A stretch of DNA of 64,000 nt from Climacium dendroides (GCA_950106755.1 OX467088.1:17902001-17966000), one strand, 5' to 3'. Shown: positions 46,930 to 62,100, numbered from the stretch's first letter. Program-made: numbers and translations. Notes: a model not told the origin generated them from the sequence alone.

Positions 46930-49900
46930 GGTGAGCAACTATACTATACTTTGGAATATTAAATTCATTTATTAGGGATAGTCACACTTTTTTCACCTCA
47001 TTCTCAATCTTCGTTAACCCTTAAAGGACAAAGGGGTGATTTTGGAAATCATCAGTTTCTATGATCATGTGAAGCAAAATTGAATTAAAAAATTGTAAAA
47101 GCACTCATTGCAAGACAAATTACTATAGAAGACTTCCTCTTTTCTTTCAAAATTCTAAAGATGAATAGTTGCACTTTTGCCCTACATAGAGAGATTCTTT
47201 GTCATCCATCGGACTCAAAACATCCACCTCAACGTTTAAGAGCTAAGAATGGGAACATAACATTTTCTCATTGGCTCTATCTAGCTTGCTTGGTTTCATT
47301 TTTTGAAGATTGAGAATGGCCAAGTTTGTCCTTTAGAGATGAAGAATGGGCATGAAGAAGATTTTGTTGAAGAATTTTTCATTACTCCAATGTACACTTT
47401 CACCTTGCCTTATTGCATTCAGTCAATACTTTTGCATCCCGTCATTTGCATTGTCTATGTATTTTGTACATCCTAACGTCTTGCATGTTTGTGGTACACT
47501 TTACATCCTAAATTCAATGTCTATGAATCATGAGCATTAGAGAATTCTATCATCTACATTGGTAAATCTTGTTGTTCATTCTCCACTTTCATTCTCCAAT
47601 CATAAAAAAAAGAGTGTCATATCTTCTTCATAATTTTTGACTCCCAACTAGCTCATCTTTTTTCTTCAAATCTTCTCATTCTTTGTAGAAATTTTATTTT
47701 TGGAGAAGGTGTGACTATCCCTATTTTAAACAATGTTCAAAGCAAAGTTCTCTAGAGAGATGAAAGCTCACTTGTTTGTCCAAAAGTGTATACATTTATC
47801 CCAAAATGAAGGTTTGTAACAATTAGAGGTTTCATCATTCTAAACTCCTAGTAATATATTTGGATATTAAGGGACAAAAAATAATTCTAAAATATAGATG
47901 TCTAAATTCTAGGGAATTAATTTTTTTCAAATGAAAAAAACATGATATGAAGAAAACACAAATTTTGAAGAAATATTCCTATTAAAATACACTTATTTCT
48001 ATAATTTTAACCCCTAAAGTCTCAAGGCCTTTTCTTCATCAAAAAACACTCAAAATTGTCACTTTTCATGTAAATAAAGATTCTAATGCACAACAAATCA
48101 AGTGAAATAAACCTACATCAAGTATAAAAGCAAAATCCAAACAAGTATACACAAGTGATTTGAGTTGAAAGTCTAGGAATTTATTTATTTTTAAATATTT
48201 TATTTTCATTCTTTAAAAATTCATTTAATAGAAGTACGTACAAAATTGAAGGAAAAACTAAACCATCAATAGGTTTGAAATGGAAACGAAATACACTTAT
48301 TCCAACAATGAGATTGTTCTAGTAGAATATTTAACTTCGTGGAATTAATTTTCTTTTAATTGTGAAAATTGAGTTAAAAAATATATCCAATATATTATTT
48401 TTTTCAAGAAGTTTTTATGAGAGCCCACAAAATAAGAAGCTCCATAACTTTTACATCACTAATTCAAATGAAATGAATTATATCTTCCCATGTAGACAAA
48501 AATATAATGTAGGAGAAAAAAGATTCAAATTTGTAAGGAATTTTTTGGTTGTTGGTTTCCCCCTTTTTGAACTTAGTGTATCATAATTTTGCTCCCAAGC
48601 ACTAATCAAAATAAAAACTATATTTCTTGAAAGCTTACAAATTTTCTAATCCTACAAAAAGTTTCAAAAAATCACCTCAAAAATTGAGGTTACATGAGAC
48701 TATTACCTAGAATCCATTTTGTCCCCCAAATGAACAATGAGACCCTAAAGGTTAATTAAACAAATATTCAGCATAAAACATCCACTCTCATAGCTAGGTA
48801 CAATATTGCAAAACCTTTTCCAAGTGATTTCAATTTTGATATCATCATCAAAGAAATTCTAACCAATCAATCATGTGACACTTGTTGCCAATATCAATGA
48901 ATAATTAATTTATGTTGAAACCAACCCAAATATAGAATACTACACTAAGATTGGTAAATAGTGTTGGGTGATAATTAGTGTTGTAGTGAACTAGATCATA
49001 GCCTTGACTTATTATATTACCATTCCAACTTCTATATTTTGTTCCCATGTAACACTAAATGCACTCTCGTAGAAATGTTGAAATGACCAAATTTTACTAT
49101 AGAGCTAAAATAGTGTTAGAATGGGTAAATAATGTTCTAACACTAACCTTGCAAATCACAATTAATGTTATTGTTGACAATTAGTGTAGCCAACACTATT
49201 TACCAATTTTAGTGTAGTAGGAAAAGCAGGACACTAAACCCGTCCTACGAAGTGGGCCCTATAGGGTGAATTTTATATTCTCCAAGCAATAATTGTAAAA
49301 AAAAAAAGAAAAAGGGCCCCCCTATTTTGTGCCTTGTTAATTCTATATTCATCACCACTCCTAGCTAATTTGGGGGTGACGATTGCAAATATGAATTCAA
49401 AATTTGCAAATTTTATCATGAGTGGCAAATTAAAAATTCATGCATTTTCCCCAACAGTAAATCCACATTGCAGGGCCCAGTTTTCGTGTCTTGCGTAGGC
49501 AAAAATGAGGGAATGTTTAGCATTGAGCCTCATCTATCCCCCCAAAGAGGACACCCAATAATGCAATGGCTTTCCCATATCTTCCTTAAAAGGCTCCTTT
49601 TTAACCTAAAAGAGTGCGCACTCAGGGTAACATTCTCCTTCAGTCTTTTTCTCCCCAAACCCAAAAGGTTTGGAAAGACCCAGTGAGAGACCCAGAATCA
49701 AGCAAAACAAACTCAAAATACCCCACCCCACCCCACCCAAAAAAAATAAAATTTAAAAAGAGTTCCATGTGCTTCAAGAAAGGGAAAAGGAAAAAAAAAT
49801 ACAAAATAGAAAGGTAAAAGAAATAGTGTGGCCGGCCTCAAGATCAAAGCAGAGCACCTGCCCTCTCAATCATAGAACTTAACTTCTATCTACAATGAAG

Positions 49901-50874
49901 GCAAGTTGAACAACGCTGAAGATGAAACAAAAGCTTTTATTTATTTTTTAATTTTTAACTTTTTAACTTTTTTTAACTTTTTTATTTTTATATTTTTTTT
50001 GGCAATGAAATCCGTTTCATTTTATTTTTAAAAAAAACAAAAAAAAACAGATGCAATTTTGTATGGAATAAGTTATCATCATGAAGAACATCAAGTACTG
50101 GTACTACACATAATTACGTATACCATCATACACTACCATCATAGCATTCTATAGAAAGGTGACACCATCATCACTGGGTTTTTTGTTTTGTTTTTTAAAA
50201 AGGTAGTGTGGAACTGCCCATTGTGGCACAGATTTGCTATCTAGGTACTTTGGAGAAGCTATTTGTGAGTTCCCATATTTTTTAGAGATTGAAAAGTTTG
50301 AGAGAAGTGCCCATTGCAAAAAGAAGGAAGACATTCCGACAAGAAGTGAAAAAGCTGAAATGTTGAGTTGTGAATAGGCCCTTGTTGAAGTAGGGGTAGA
50401 TGCTTGTTGAAAGCGTGGGCTCATGTGTTTGTTCCCTGAGTGCGTTGCCATCATGATGAAGGGTTGCTGAGGTTGTGGTGGTAATGGGTGGGGGTAGTGA
50501 CGCAAATGGAAGGGTTTTGGTTGTAGGTGGTAGAATTGGGTGGATGGTAGTAAATCAGATCAGAAAAAATCATTTTTTTATCATAAATAAAAATTTTGAA
50601 ATTGGTTCATTAGATTTATATATACGTGGAAAGCTTTGAATCATTCCATTTTGATTAATAAAACAAAAGTTATGTAGAGTTTTAGTGTGCGGGTAGTTAT
50701 GGATTTTCTACTCTAAAATAAACTTTGAAGTCCTTTATTTAACTCAATTTTTAATATTTTTTGAAAAAAATAAAATCATAGGGTGTAGATTGTTTATTAC
50801 AACATTACAACCATTGGAATTGGCATTTTTCAATTCCATAAATAAATTGTTATAAATTTGTATTTTGAATCATG
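46930..50874. other. AT-rich intergenic DNA with diverged dispersed repeats
   Basis: 48,355-48,770 is related to the right half of the repeat embedded in the Harbinger elements (29,220-29,590). 49,230-49,500 has a diverged direct relative at 53,700-54,620 in two blocks (CCTACGAAGTxGxC and AATTCAAAATTTGCAAATT). 50,570-50,830 is related to 62,280-62,510 and, inverted, to about 52,800-53,010. A 118-codon minus frame at 50,149-50,505 (His/Pro/Gln-rich start) is not recognised and is not called a gene. No other gene is supported. Confidence 0.5.
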
Positions 50875-51161
50875 CATCACAAAGTTTAGACCCTATGGTT
50901 TGTCAACAATTATCATGTAGTTATCATTGTTTCATGGGTTTGCACATTAATTACAATTTATCACATCATTACAATGCATTACTTCGCATCATTATACATC
51001 GTTACAATGCATTACTTGCAACTACATCGTAATGATGCGATAAATTGTAATCAATGTGCAAACTAATTGATCAAAATTTTAAATTAGAAAAAAAAGAAAC
51101 CTAAAATAACAATAATCACATGATAACTATTGACAAACCGTAGGGTCTAAACTTTGTGATG
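50875..51161. mobile_element. Fold-back (long hairpin) element, 287 bp
   Basis: The left arm starts CATCACAAAGTTTAGACCCT and the right arm ends with its complement. Similarity continues inward through ATTATCATG and, after short unmatched stretches, GTTTGCACATTAATTACAAT with its complement at 51,040-51,062. The loop contains two near-identical units with TTACAATGCATTACTT. It resembles a fold-back MITE; no clear target duplication was found. Confidence 0.7.
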
Positions 51162-54100
51162 TCATTTTCTACTTCTTTCCACTCAGTTACTATTTTTTTC
51201 CTATATGTTGTATAATTTCAAACGATTTGAAATTTTTTAATCATGCAGAGAACTTGCCTTGAAGAATGAATCCAAAGAAGAACAACCATTTTGAACATTT
51301 TTTCATAATGATCCGACCTTGTGAAGTGCAGCTACCTAGTTTTTTGTTGGGTCCAAAAAGGATTTTTGCCACTTCAAATGTTAATACCTTGCAATCTATG
51401 TAATGGAAAATTTTGAAAATTTTCCCACATATTTTCAAAAAAGAATACTACAAGATCTTAAGGTTACATGTGTCCAAAAATGATAATTTTAAAAAATTTG
51501 GTACTTGTACTAGAAATGGCAATTTTAGAGTATTTTTGGTGAAAACGTAGTCAAGAAACTATAGGGATTAAGCCACTTTTGTCAAAAATAAAAGTGTCAT
51601 ATACCATCTTGTGAATGGTTTGAGGTGACAGACCCTTGAGAATTGGATGTGGAAATTCCATTTCAACAATCAAGTGCCAAATCAGACCTTCACATACAAT
51701 ATATGACAAGCTTACAATTGCACATGATATGGGTTAAGGTAAAACAACCCATTGTAGTCAAAATTAGAAGTTTAACCTCATGTTGTTGCCAAAAAATTCC
51801 AATTTTTTTCCCACATAAAAAGAAGTGTGAGAAACAATGAGAGAAATTGAAATTATATTTTTTTTGACAAAATATGAATTTGCTATGAATTTTTGAAGTG
51901 TTGAGTACATCATGATCCAAAAGAGTTTGTAGACTACCCTAAAACCAACAAAATCTGAATCCATCATGCTCATCTTATTTTCCTAAAGCAATCAAAATAT
52001 TTTTTAACATGGAAGGTTTAAAAAGTCAATTCTTACATTGAATTCACATTAAATAGTTGGAAGTTCTAATGAGGTCACTATTCACTCCATTATTGTCATG
52101 TAAGACAATCATGCATTATGGTCCAAATCTCACATACTGAAAACCCCCATGATGGGGTCATGTCATCTGACCTCAATGAGTTGTTTTTTCTTAGTACAAG
52201 TTTGTGAAATGTATTCATCTTTGTATGAGTGTATCATATTCCATACATACATACATATATAAAATTCTCTTTTTATTCATTTTTTGGACTAAAAAAAAAA
52301 TTATGAATTTTTTTAAAATAAAAAATGTGAACTCCAAAGAAATCTTAGATCTTCATCATTATAGATAATATATTTTAGATACAAACCTTGTAAGGGTCAA
52401 TTTTGGAAATTAACCCTTAAAGGTTTTTAACTTTGTTTTGACAAAAACGCTCCAAAATTGACATTTCTAGTACAAGTACTAAATTTTTGAAAAAAAACAT
52501 TTTTAGAAACATTTGACCATAGGATCTTATAGTAATTTGGTTTGAAAAGATATGGAAAAAATTTCAAAAAATTTCACCATACAGATTGGAAGATATTAGC
52601 GTTTGAAGTGACAAAAATCTTTTTTTAGGCCTCGTAATAAACCATGCACTTGCACTTTATAGGGTCATTATGAAAAAATGTCCAAAATGGTTGTAACACT
52701 TTGGATTCATTTTTAAAGGCAAATTGGCTACATACTTGAAAAAATTTCAAATCAATTAAAATTGTATAGCATATAGAAAAATAATAATAAATAGAAAGAA
52801 ATAGAGAATGATTCAAAATACAAAATTTGTTAAGAATTTAATTATGGAATTGAAAATGTTGAAAATTGAATAAAATAAAGGACTTCAAATTTTATTAAAG
52901 AAAAAAGATTCCACAACTACCCGCAAGCTACCCTTGACTAAAACTCCTCATAATTTTCATCTCATTAATAAAAATGGGATGATTAAAAGCTTTCTCTGTA
53001 TAAATTAATCTAAAAAAATAATTTCAAAGTTTTAATTTTCTTAGAAGTGATTTTTAAAGAAGTTTTTTTAGTTGCACAAGTTGTCCGCCGAGCAATGAAA
53101 ACTACATATCACACAATAACTTTTTAACCATGTAATCAAAAGTAATGAAAACTATTGGGTCTTAAAGCTACTCCTTAGACACATATTGTGTGGAAATTTC
53201 AAAAAACAAAACAAAACTCCATTTGTAGGGACTTGCCAAAAAAACGCCATTTGGTCCTTTAGGGGTTAAGTATTTTTAATAAAATGTAACTACTTTAGAT
53301 AGAATCACCAACCAAACAATTAAAGGCTATGTAGGAATGAACAAAAATTTGCATCCCTACACATTTGAATTATTTTCTACACCGTCTTGGTATTAAGTTT
53401 TTTTTGTCTATTCAATTTACTTCAACATTCCATGTGATCACAAGGACAATTAATTCTCAATAGTTCTTCACTACTCATGTTAGTTCAATTATTGAACCCA
53501 CAGTGGTAACATTAACTTGCACTACTTTTAGTGTCAACTAAATTTGTTAGGTAGTCTAATATTAAAATTTATAGTATTTTAAATGAAATCAATATAAAGT
53601 AGTCATCATTATTTTCAAGCTATCACAAATGATATGATTATTGTTTAACTTTAATTCTAATTTTGTCAAAATTCTATTTAAATGTTCATAACAAGATTAA
53701 ATCCATCCTACGAAGTAGACTGCATAGGTTGAATTTTGTATATTGTAGGATAACTATAAAAAAAAGTTGCCACATTAATTCCTAAAGGACCAAATGTCTA
53801 TTCAATATATGCAAGAAATCTTGCGTAGGTTCCTACAAAGTCATTTTTGGTTAAATGTTCATGAAATTTGAACACAATGTGAAAACATGTACTTCCTTCA
53901 TGAAAAACTATTTTTTTCCAATCAAGTGCCCAGATCAAAAGCTATGTTGGAGTGGCTGCAAGTCCTATTATTTTGCAATCAATGTAGTTAAAATTCTTGA
54001 AATTTTTTCCATGTATTCTAAATGTTTGGCTTTAACTTTTAATTTTTTTGAATTTTAAATAAAACATTTTCTCATTGCACAAAAAATCATCAAAAAATGA

Positions 54101-55295
54101 CTAGTGTATTGCCAATTCACTTAATGTCTTTGCATTGCAAGAAGATTTAGAGTAAGCCAGACTCTATATTTGCTTCTAAAATTTTTTGTGGGTGAACTTA
54201 ACATCATATACTTATGAATGGTCAAAATTCTCATGTTCACATAGAACAACAATTTTATCCCACAAGGGCCTGAAAGTTTGTTGATCTTGTTTTGTAAGAA
54301 TGAAAAAAAGTTTTTTTTTCTCACTTCAAACATTATAATCTGTCTTTCAAATACTTCACTTCAGATTTGTACAGATGAAGTTTTAAAAAAAAAAATTCAA
54401 TTTTCATTCTTGGATAGCGTAACAAATCCCCACAGTTTTCGACAATGTCTCCCAAATCCTTTAGGGGTTAATTCTATACCATTTCTAGCTAATTTGGGTT
54501 CTCTAATTGCAAAAATGAATTCAAAATTTGCAAATTCTATCATGTGTGGCAAATTAAAAAATTCCTGCATTTTCCCATGGGTAAATTCACCATGCGGGGT
54601 CATTTCACAGGATAGGTTTCGCATGATCCTGCAACGTCCATACTAAAACTCATCCAATTCATTACTGTAGTGTTTGGTCTATCCAAGACCTTGCACTGAT
54701 TGGTATAAATCGAATACTACTCAACTCTCTATTCATAGAGATTTCCAGTGTCACGCATTACAGTAAGTCATGACCAGATCCCATAAGCTACCTCTATTGA
54801 TCTTGAACACAAGAAATGAACAATCACAATCTCTCAAGCAACATTTACAGTCAATTTTTCTGAATTTGATTTCAGCTTGTTGGATTTCAGCAATGTCCTT
54901 GAACGATCACATGTGATCAATTGCTTGGTCCTGTTAAATTCCTGGTGCACATCTAGCTATGACCCACGTTCTCCAAAATATACAAGCAGATTGTTTTATG
55001 GGATTATTTTGTTTCCCCTGGCCAGACCGAGGAGCACATATTCTACATGTTTTCGGCCACCAATTAAGCACTTTTTTAAGGAACATTGAAATGAACAGCA
55101 CACATCATGAAAACGGTTACACACCAGAGAAATTCATTACATCTTTATTGTATACACGGGCTAGGCCGACCATGCATGGCCAGCGCTCGACCGCGAAGTC
55201 CAAGGACGCTATGTAATTGCACAAAAGCAGAAGAGAATTCAGCTGAATACAGAAATATCCAGGCCAGGTCAGGTCATCCGAACAAGTAGCGGCTG
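51162..55295. other. AT-rich intergenic DNA with diverged dispersed repeats
   Basis: No gene is supported. 53,700-54,620 is the relative of 49,230-49,500 noted above, and 52,800-53,010 an inverted relative of 50,570-50,760. From about 54,650 the composition rises towards the 3' end of the pectate lyase gene. Confidence 0.5.
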
Positions 55296-58200
55296 TCACA
55301 AGGCGAGGGGACCTGCGTCATTAGTCATAGATTGCACCATCAAAGCAGGGCGAGCGCTGAAACTGGTGGCCTTTGCATAGAACTGAGCATTTCCAGATGC
55401 TCCCGACTTGGTAAAGAAAGCGCCGTTGAGGAACAAATCGCCAGAAGATCTCCAGTTCCAATTGTCTTCGTTTTTGTTCCCTCCATCATCAATGCGCTTC
55501 GTTACCTGAAGAGAGACTCACTTCCCTCAGGAAAACTTGAGAATCGAATTTCAAAAGTGAAGCAGCAGTCTATTTAGATTGAAAAGACAACTTCAACGTC
55601 TGATATCACAGAAACACGGTAGGTGGGTTCGGATTCAATGTGAGATATCAACAAGAAAGGCACCACGCACGAATAATTATGCCTTATTCCGAACTGTGAG
55701 TCGGCCCAATTTGGCTGGTTTTATCATCGGGTAACAAAAAAACAGCCAAGTTGGGTGGACTCACTACGTGGAGTGCGACACATTTTCGACTAAACGATTG
55801 ATCGCAGAAAGGAGAGTCCGCGCAAAAAACCCACCTCTTTCTTGAATCTGGCGTTGGGAGCAACGAAGCGATTCCCCTCACTGTTTATGATTGGATTTTC
55901 ACTTCCTCCAATAGCATACATTTCCCATCCTTGGTAGTTGTTGTTTACAATGTGGAATGTTCCTTGCCGGCACCTTCAGTGACAAGAAACATCACTGCAT
56001 AAATGTTCATGTAAAATGCAAAATGTAAAACATTGGCTTCTCAAGAAGAAACTGGAAAATCAAGATCAACACGGTGAGACACATTGCATTTACCTTGGCA
56101 TGCGCTCAATTAGATTTGCTCCAAAGTGGTTGAAGGCGACGGTGACTCTCATACCCTTGTCTATCGTGTCCTTTGGATGAGCGCCAAGTAACATCACCTG
56201 GGGCAGACAAGTAATGAGGGAGACGAGTCAGAACTTGGCACAAAGGTACCGGTAAACATCGCAATGAACACTGTCCTCATCTCTCCGAGTTGTATGCAAC
56301 CAAAGTAACCCTCAGTGATATGGCGACGTTCATATTTACGATTTACTAGAACACCATTAAAACATCATAATCTCAATGACGCATAATCAAAACATGGCAG
56401 GCACCATTCAAGAACCTTAAAGAAGAAGAGTTGCATTGTTATTCATAAACGCTCTCCTCTTTCCACTCGCTATTTTACACACAATTTTCCAAGATTATCT
56501 TGCTGCACCATTTTCTTTCACCCACAATCGTAACACACACACTGAGATTATCAAAAGTAACTCACATCTGGAGTCCAATTGTTAGAAAACGTACAACTTG
56601 GCTGCTTGCACAACTGAGCATGTACTGCTTCCACAATTTTGCTCCACACTTAATAAAATGCGAAGGACACCCGAATTTGAGCAATATTAGAAGATCATAC
56701 CTTGTCGTGGTTCTCGAAGTAGTTGTTGGAGATGGTGACATCAGTGGATCCTTGAATGACATCGACGAGGCCATCAGCGCAGCTAGAAAAATAGCAGTGG
56801 TCCACCCAAATGTCGTGAGACCCGAAGATGTTAATAGCATCTCCATCGGATTTACCTCTGCTTCCGTAATGGGAGGGAGAGCTCCTTACTTCGGCAGGTC
56901 CGGTGGACTTACAGTCGTGAATGTGAATGTTGTGAATGATGATGTTATTCACATATTGAACCGTGAGACACGCTCCTCCGGCGATGTGAACATTGTGACC
57001 ACGGCCGTCGAGAGTCTTGTAACTGTTCATGATGAGCTCTTCCTTGAGCTTTATGTTCATGTTGCGGCTAAACACAATCCAGAGAGGCTCGGACTGAATG
57101 ACGCCATAGCGAAGTGTCCCTTTTCTGGGATTAACCACGTCGTTGTCGCTGTCATCGGTGACAACGTAAATTTCTCCGTTTTTACCACCGACGGCGTTCT
57201 TGCCAAAGCCAAGGGCGCATTCTGCGAGTTGTTGCCGATCCTTGGCCCAGTTGAAATTGCACCTCCAACAGTCATCGACGGGATTGCCGGTTTCGCAACT
57301 TCCAAGTGCTCTTCGGGTTGAATTAGAGCTTCAATTACAACAGACGCATTATGTCAGACTCACACCTTGAGGACCACCGGCCGTGCAATGCTACTTGCAC
57401 TGACCGGGGCACATTACTCGGAAAATAAAGCAGTAAAATGCGAGGTGGTCGCCTCACCATTAATGCTCAAACAAATATAAAACAAAAGAGATATGCCAAT
57501 CACTGAAACTAACTGAACGAGCTCCTTTCCAAGCCATTCACTACACATACAGTAATTGTGTTAGCTGAACTGGACTCATGACCACGAGAAAAATACAGCT
57601 TTGCCTTACGTACAACTTGGAGCGGAGAAGCTTACATTCCTCTGAAATGCATTCATTTCTTAGCTGCGAAGTGTAAAATGAGGCTAAAGCTTCACAGAAA
57701 ACGTCCAAACCATTTACGAAAGCAGGCAACAAATGAAACAGGCAAGAAAAGAACGAGGAGTATATCTCTGCATGGTAACGGTATCTCAATTTCTCCTCAG
57801 TTTGGTAAGCAATGCTTGCTAACAAGAACTAGAAATCTGCAGTCCATTCACCACACCTCGCGACAACGGCACTCATCAGCTTCAGAAATTAAATCTTTGC
57901 AGAAAAGAGAGGCGCGCATTTTTAAGGCTACGGTATTGCCGCGAATGAGGTTGAAACGCTATCAAACTAAACCATCCATTAGTTTGCGTTCCAGATGTAC
58001 TCAATCCCAGGACAAATATCAAACGAGACTACAATCTTAACTCTCAAGCTTATATTTCAGACAATGTCTACAGGTTCCGAAAAACAGAGGTCGGATCGGA
58101 GGACCGCGAGAACGAGATTCCTTTGCCAGCTCAGATCAGCTAATCGATCAAGTTAGCTTGGAAGGACATTGATCGATGCAAACTCTGCCCGTGGACACCT

Positions 58201-58595
58201 TCCATTCTCTACTCAAGCAATGATGTTTCCGCGGCACTAATGTAAACGGAGAAAAAAAGAGATTAATTATAATTCAAACTCTCAAGATGAACACCAGACA
58301 TAGACTATTCCGAAAAAGCTGAGGACCGCACGACAAGAACTTTTGCGCCAGCTCCTAACCAGCATTGGAGTTCGGAAGACCTTAATGGCAGGCGGACTCT
58401 GCGCCTGCCATTAGCAACCTTGACTCTGCGCAAGCAATGATACTTCTACGGCATTAGACTTGATCTTTACCTTGCTTCCGAGTCCACATTTGCCTCGTCC
58501 ACCTTCGTCGTGGCCAGAATACGCACAGCTCCACAGATTTCCCAATGCAACAAGAAACCGACCACTACAACGCCGATCAACAGTGAGTTCGCCAT
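55296..58595 (-). CDS. Secreted pectate lyase (PL1 family), five exons
   Basis: This enzyme cleaves de-esterified pectin in the cell wall by calcium-dependent beta-elimination. Exons are 58,595-58,471, 57,328-56,701, 56,197-56,094, 55,973-55,835 and 55,505-55,296. All junctions are GT-AG and in phase, giving 401 residues, usual for the family. A signal peptide lies at residues 1-23 ([20 protein letters not shown]). Then come [19 protein letters not shown], the SDGDAI and [17 protein letters not shown] motifs (about 202-232, with calcium-binding aspartates) and RMPRCRQG at about 283-290, containing the conserved Arg-rich site. The C-terminal block ends [11 protein letters not shown]. There is no lesion and no long N-terminal extension. 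The large open frame on the opposite strand (56,500-57,321) is a shadow of exon 2. Confidence 0.95.
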
Positions 58596-59160
58596 CGCCG
58601 TAACTCCACCTCAACTACAACGAAATCGAGTTAAGGCGTCAAGCTTTCGAAATTAAAAGGCCAAGAACGGCGCACGTAAGTACGTACGATAATGGCGGAG
58701 AGGGATGGAAAAAGAGCGTTGAATAGTAGCGGCAAGAGGGAGGTTTATAAGCTGGACTTGCGTGCAAGCCCGGATCGGATCGCAATTGAAGCATGCAGCG
58801 CGGTGAGCGCAATCAGCTGCGGCGCTGCAATAAGAGTGAGGAGCTTCTGTTGCTGCAGCTGCAGGTTAAGCTTCTCTTTTAGTCAGGCCGGGTGGCGTCG
58901 TCAGTACTCTCACCAACAGACCACGACCTTCACACTACCACCTCACTTGCCCCTCGCTCAGCATTAAGGCTCCCGTTTCCGGTTCCACGTACTGACAGTT
59001 AGCCGCTCGCGCTCTGACCATCGTCCCGCACCTCCCGCAGTCCCGCTGCACCTCACTGCTGTTGGAGCCACCTCCCTATGCTACTTCCTCTTTGATTTGC
59101 ATTTGTCGGCGGAATTTCTTCTCTGCAGCCTGTAGGGTATTTATTTCCACTAAGGGGGAG
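58596..59160 (-). promoter_or_regulatory. Upstream region of the pectate lyase gene
   Basis: GC-richer sequence of about 560 bp precedes the start codon and changes abruptly to AT-rich DNA at about 59,160. A GTTTATAAGC string on the plus strand and several CpG-rich stretches are present, but no start site or specific element could be assigned. Confidence 0.45.
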
Positions 59161-62100
59161 AATAACTATTCCTTTAAAGACGTCGAAGGATTCATTGAAT
59201 TTTAAATGACCACTTTAATTCATCGTCACTCAATCTATCAATAGGAAAAAACTTCTCCGCTTCGATCATTCTTTCCACTTTCCACGATAAGAGCATTGCA
59301 TTGATGTGGTGATTAAAAATTATGTGTGTTCAAATAAATATATAAATTAATTTTTTTTTAAACTCTATATGATGTTCTGAAAATTGTCCAAAACTACATA
59401 AGGTCTAATATGGTCCTTTTTGTCCTTAAATCTTTAATTTTTGAATTTTATTTGGATTTTTTTAAATCATTTTTGCTTATATTGTCACTCAAATATATTT
59501 AGGGTTGTCGTGCTACTCGATGGGCATAATTGTATATTTAGTTGAGGCCTTTCATATCTTTTATGGTTGAAGGTACGTTGAGTGTTAGACAAGGTATTTA
59601 ATAAGTATATAGACTTACCTTGTTTTACCACAAGGTTGTCATGTGTGAGCTATGTAGGTATGACTTGGAAATTAAATGAGACAAGTAGGTGTTGGGGTAC
59701 AAGTGGAATAGACATGGGCGGGAATGAAGACATGGGTGGCAATAAATGGAAGTTAAGTGCCAATTGTTGCTTGCCTCTATCAATACTATCCATTCGTGTC
59801 TTTTCATTGGCACCTTGAATTTCCCTTGGTCCTATCCATTCATTGTAGAAATCCATATTCAAAAAACTTTTACCAAATGACTTGAAAATCGTAAATTACA
59901 AACAACCATTAACTCTTTTTTCTCAAATCCTAATTAAACCAAAGCCTCCCAAAATTGAATTTGTTGTTCTATCCAACAAACATGTGAGGATTCAAATCCA
60001 TTTAATGGACTACTCTTAATATATATTATTAACCTCAATTTCATCAAACTAGTCATAAAAAAATATTGTCTATTTAAATCATTTAAATATCTCTTTAGAT
60101 GATTGAAAAGTCATATGATCAAAACATTATCTTAGTCTACCTTGTTATATATCAAAAATATGATTTTCAAAATATTGAAGGTTAACAATGAAAATGATGT
60201 TGAGATGTAAAACTTAGCTTAAACTAAGCAAATCTATTGTGATTACATTTTATGATTTTTTTAATCCCTTAAAGTATTGAAAATAATCTATTTGTTGGAC
60301 TCAAGGATAATCAATAACAAAGTAATTGAAAGTGGAAAAATATTTTTCTATCAATGTACAAATTTGTTTTGAATATTTAAAGTGATTGTACCTAAAGTCT
60401 ATACATGTCACTAAGACACTTCCAAAATCAACTAGAAGTGAATGTATACATTGTAATTTTACTCAACAAAATTGATCACGATATCTTAGGCCAAGATTTG
60501 GCTTGTAGATGATTACAGAAAAGAAAATTTAGAGAAAGACATACAATAATACCTCTGATATTTTCTGAAGCACTTTAAAATTATAAAACATATTAAATAA
60601 TAAAAATAATCCAAGACCGTTTTGAAAAAACAAAAGGAGATTATACCCTAGAAAGATCAAGCATAGAGTAATTTCTAATTAAGAAAATAAAAAGTTCAAA
60701 ATATTAAAAAAATAACTACTTTGACATTTTAATTGTATAAAGTGGGAATTTAAAAAGAAATTAAAGTAAATTTGGTCATATGTGATAATGGTTATGCGTG
60801 TGGTTATACACCAAAAAAAATTGATTCAAACTACAAAAAGTTGCGTTAGAATAATATCGAAATGTTTGAAATAAAATTGAATGCTTTTACTATATTGATT
60901 GCAAGATTTTAGCATTTGATTATAGAAGAAAGTATGAAAGTTTTTTTTCAACGTGTCTTGATCAACAAACTTTAGCTTGTCAACAAAGTTTAATTTTTCT
61001 TGGAATGAGATTTATGCACTATACATAGTTTTCTTTTGATGGTTGTATACTACACAATGCCCACTATGTACTTATCATATTTTAATATTAAAAGTGGAAT
61101 TTACCAAAAACTTCTCAAAACATTTTGGTTGGAAAAAAAATTGATTTAGAGGAAAATTAAAATTTGGCAAGGGCAATATATTTGTGCACCTTACATCAAA
61201 ATTTTAAAAAGATTTACCTCTCCAAATTCCAATTGTTCATCGAGTTGTTCATTCAAAGAATAGTTATCATTTAGAAATTAATGTAATAAAATTAAAATTC
61301 ACACCTCCATTGTATCCAAATTGTTGCAAATTGATTTTTATTTTTTCTTCAAATGAAGTATTATACTTCTTAATACACAAATTGCATACAAGCTCTGTAT
61401 GTTGAGTGTAATATAATTGGAATTTTCATTTGTCATGCTGTACATTTGTTAATTTTGATGATGCTAGAAGCTAAGTCACAAGTGGTTGAAAGTACTCCCA
61501 CTACATAAAATTATTTTTATAAAAATAAGTAAAAATAAAAACATGATATAATTAGAGGTAGTTTGAAATCTACAGCATGGATACATACATGCTTGATCCA
61601 TAACAAATATTAGCTTGGGAAAGTACTAAAGAGTATGATTCTTTTAGCACAACAAAAAATATTGAAGGAATGTAGGCAATAAATTTCCATTTATCAATGG
61701 TTGAAACTGTTAAATCAAATTGATGGATAGTATTTAAAACAACCCATGTTGGATAGTTATTGGTCCATAAGTCATTAGAAGTGTGTCTTTGTTATAGGAT
61801 TATTAAAAAAAATAGGGAAAAAAATCATAAATTTTATTTAAATGGTAAAGTCCCTTACAAAGATTTATTTTCTGTGAAAAAAGTTTATTGAATCTTTTTT
61901 TTCTCTTCAAATTCTTTACTACCTTCTAAGCTATGCTTGTTTGAAGAACACTATTATAGTGTTAAAAAAATGAAACACATTTCATATTGACTATTGTTAT
62001 AGTGATTCTATATAGAACCTTCCCAATGATCACATGGAAGCATGGAGGACCAAACAACATTTTTTTGGCAACATAACAATTTTAGGTAACTCACTTAGAG

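Noticed and set aside
56500..57321. Long plus-strand open frame of 273 codons
   Set aside because: It is antisense to pectate lyase exon 2, whose minus-strand frame has clear family motifs and splice sites. The plus frame has no family resemblance.
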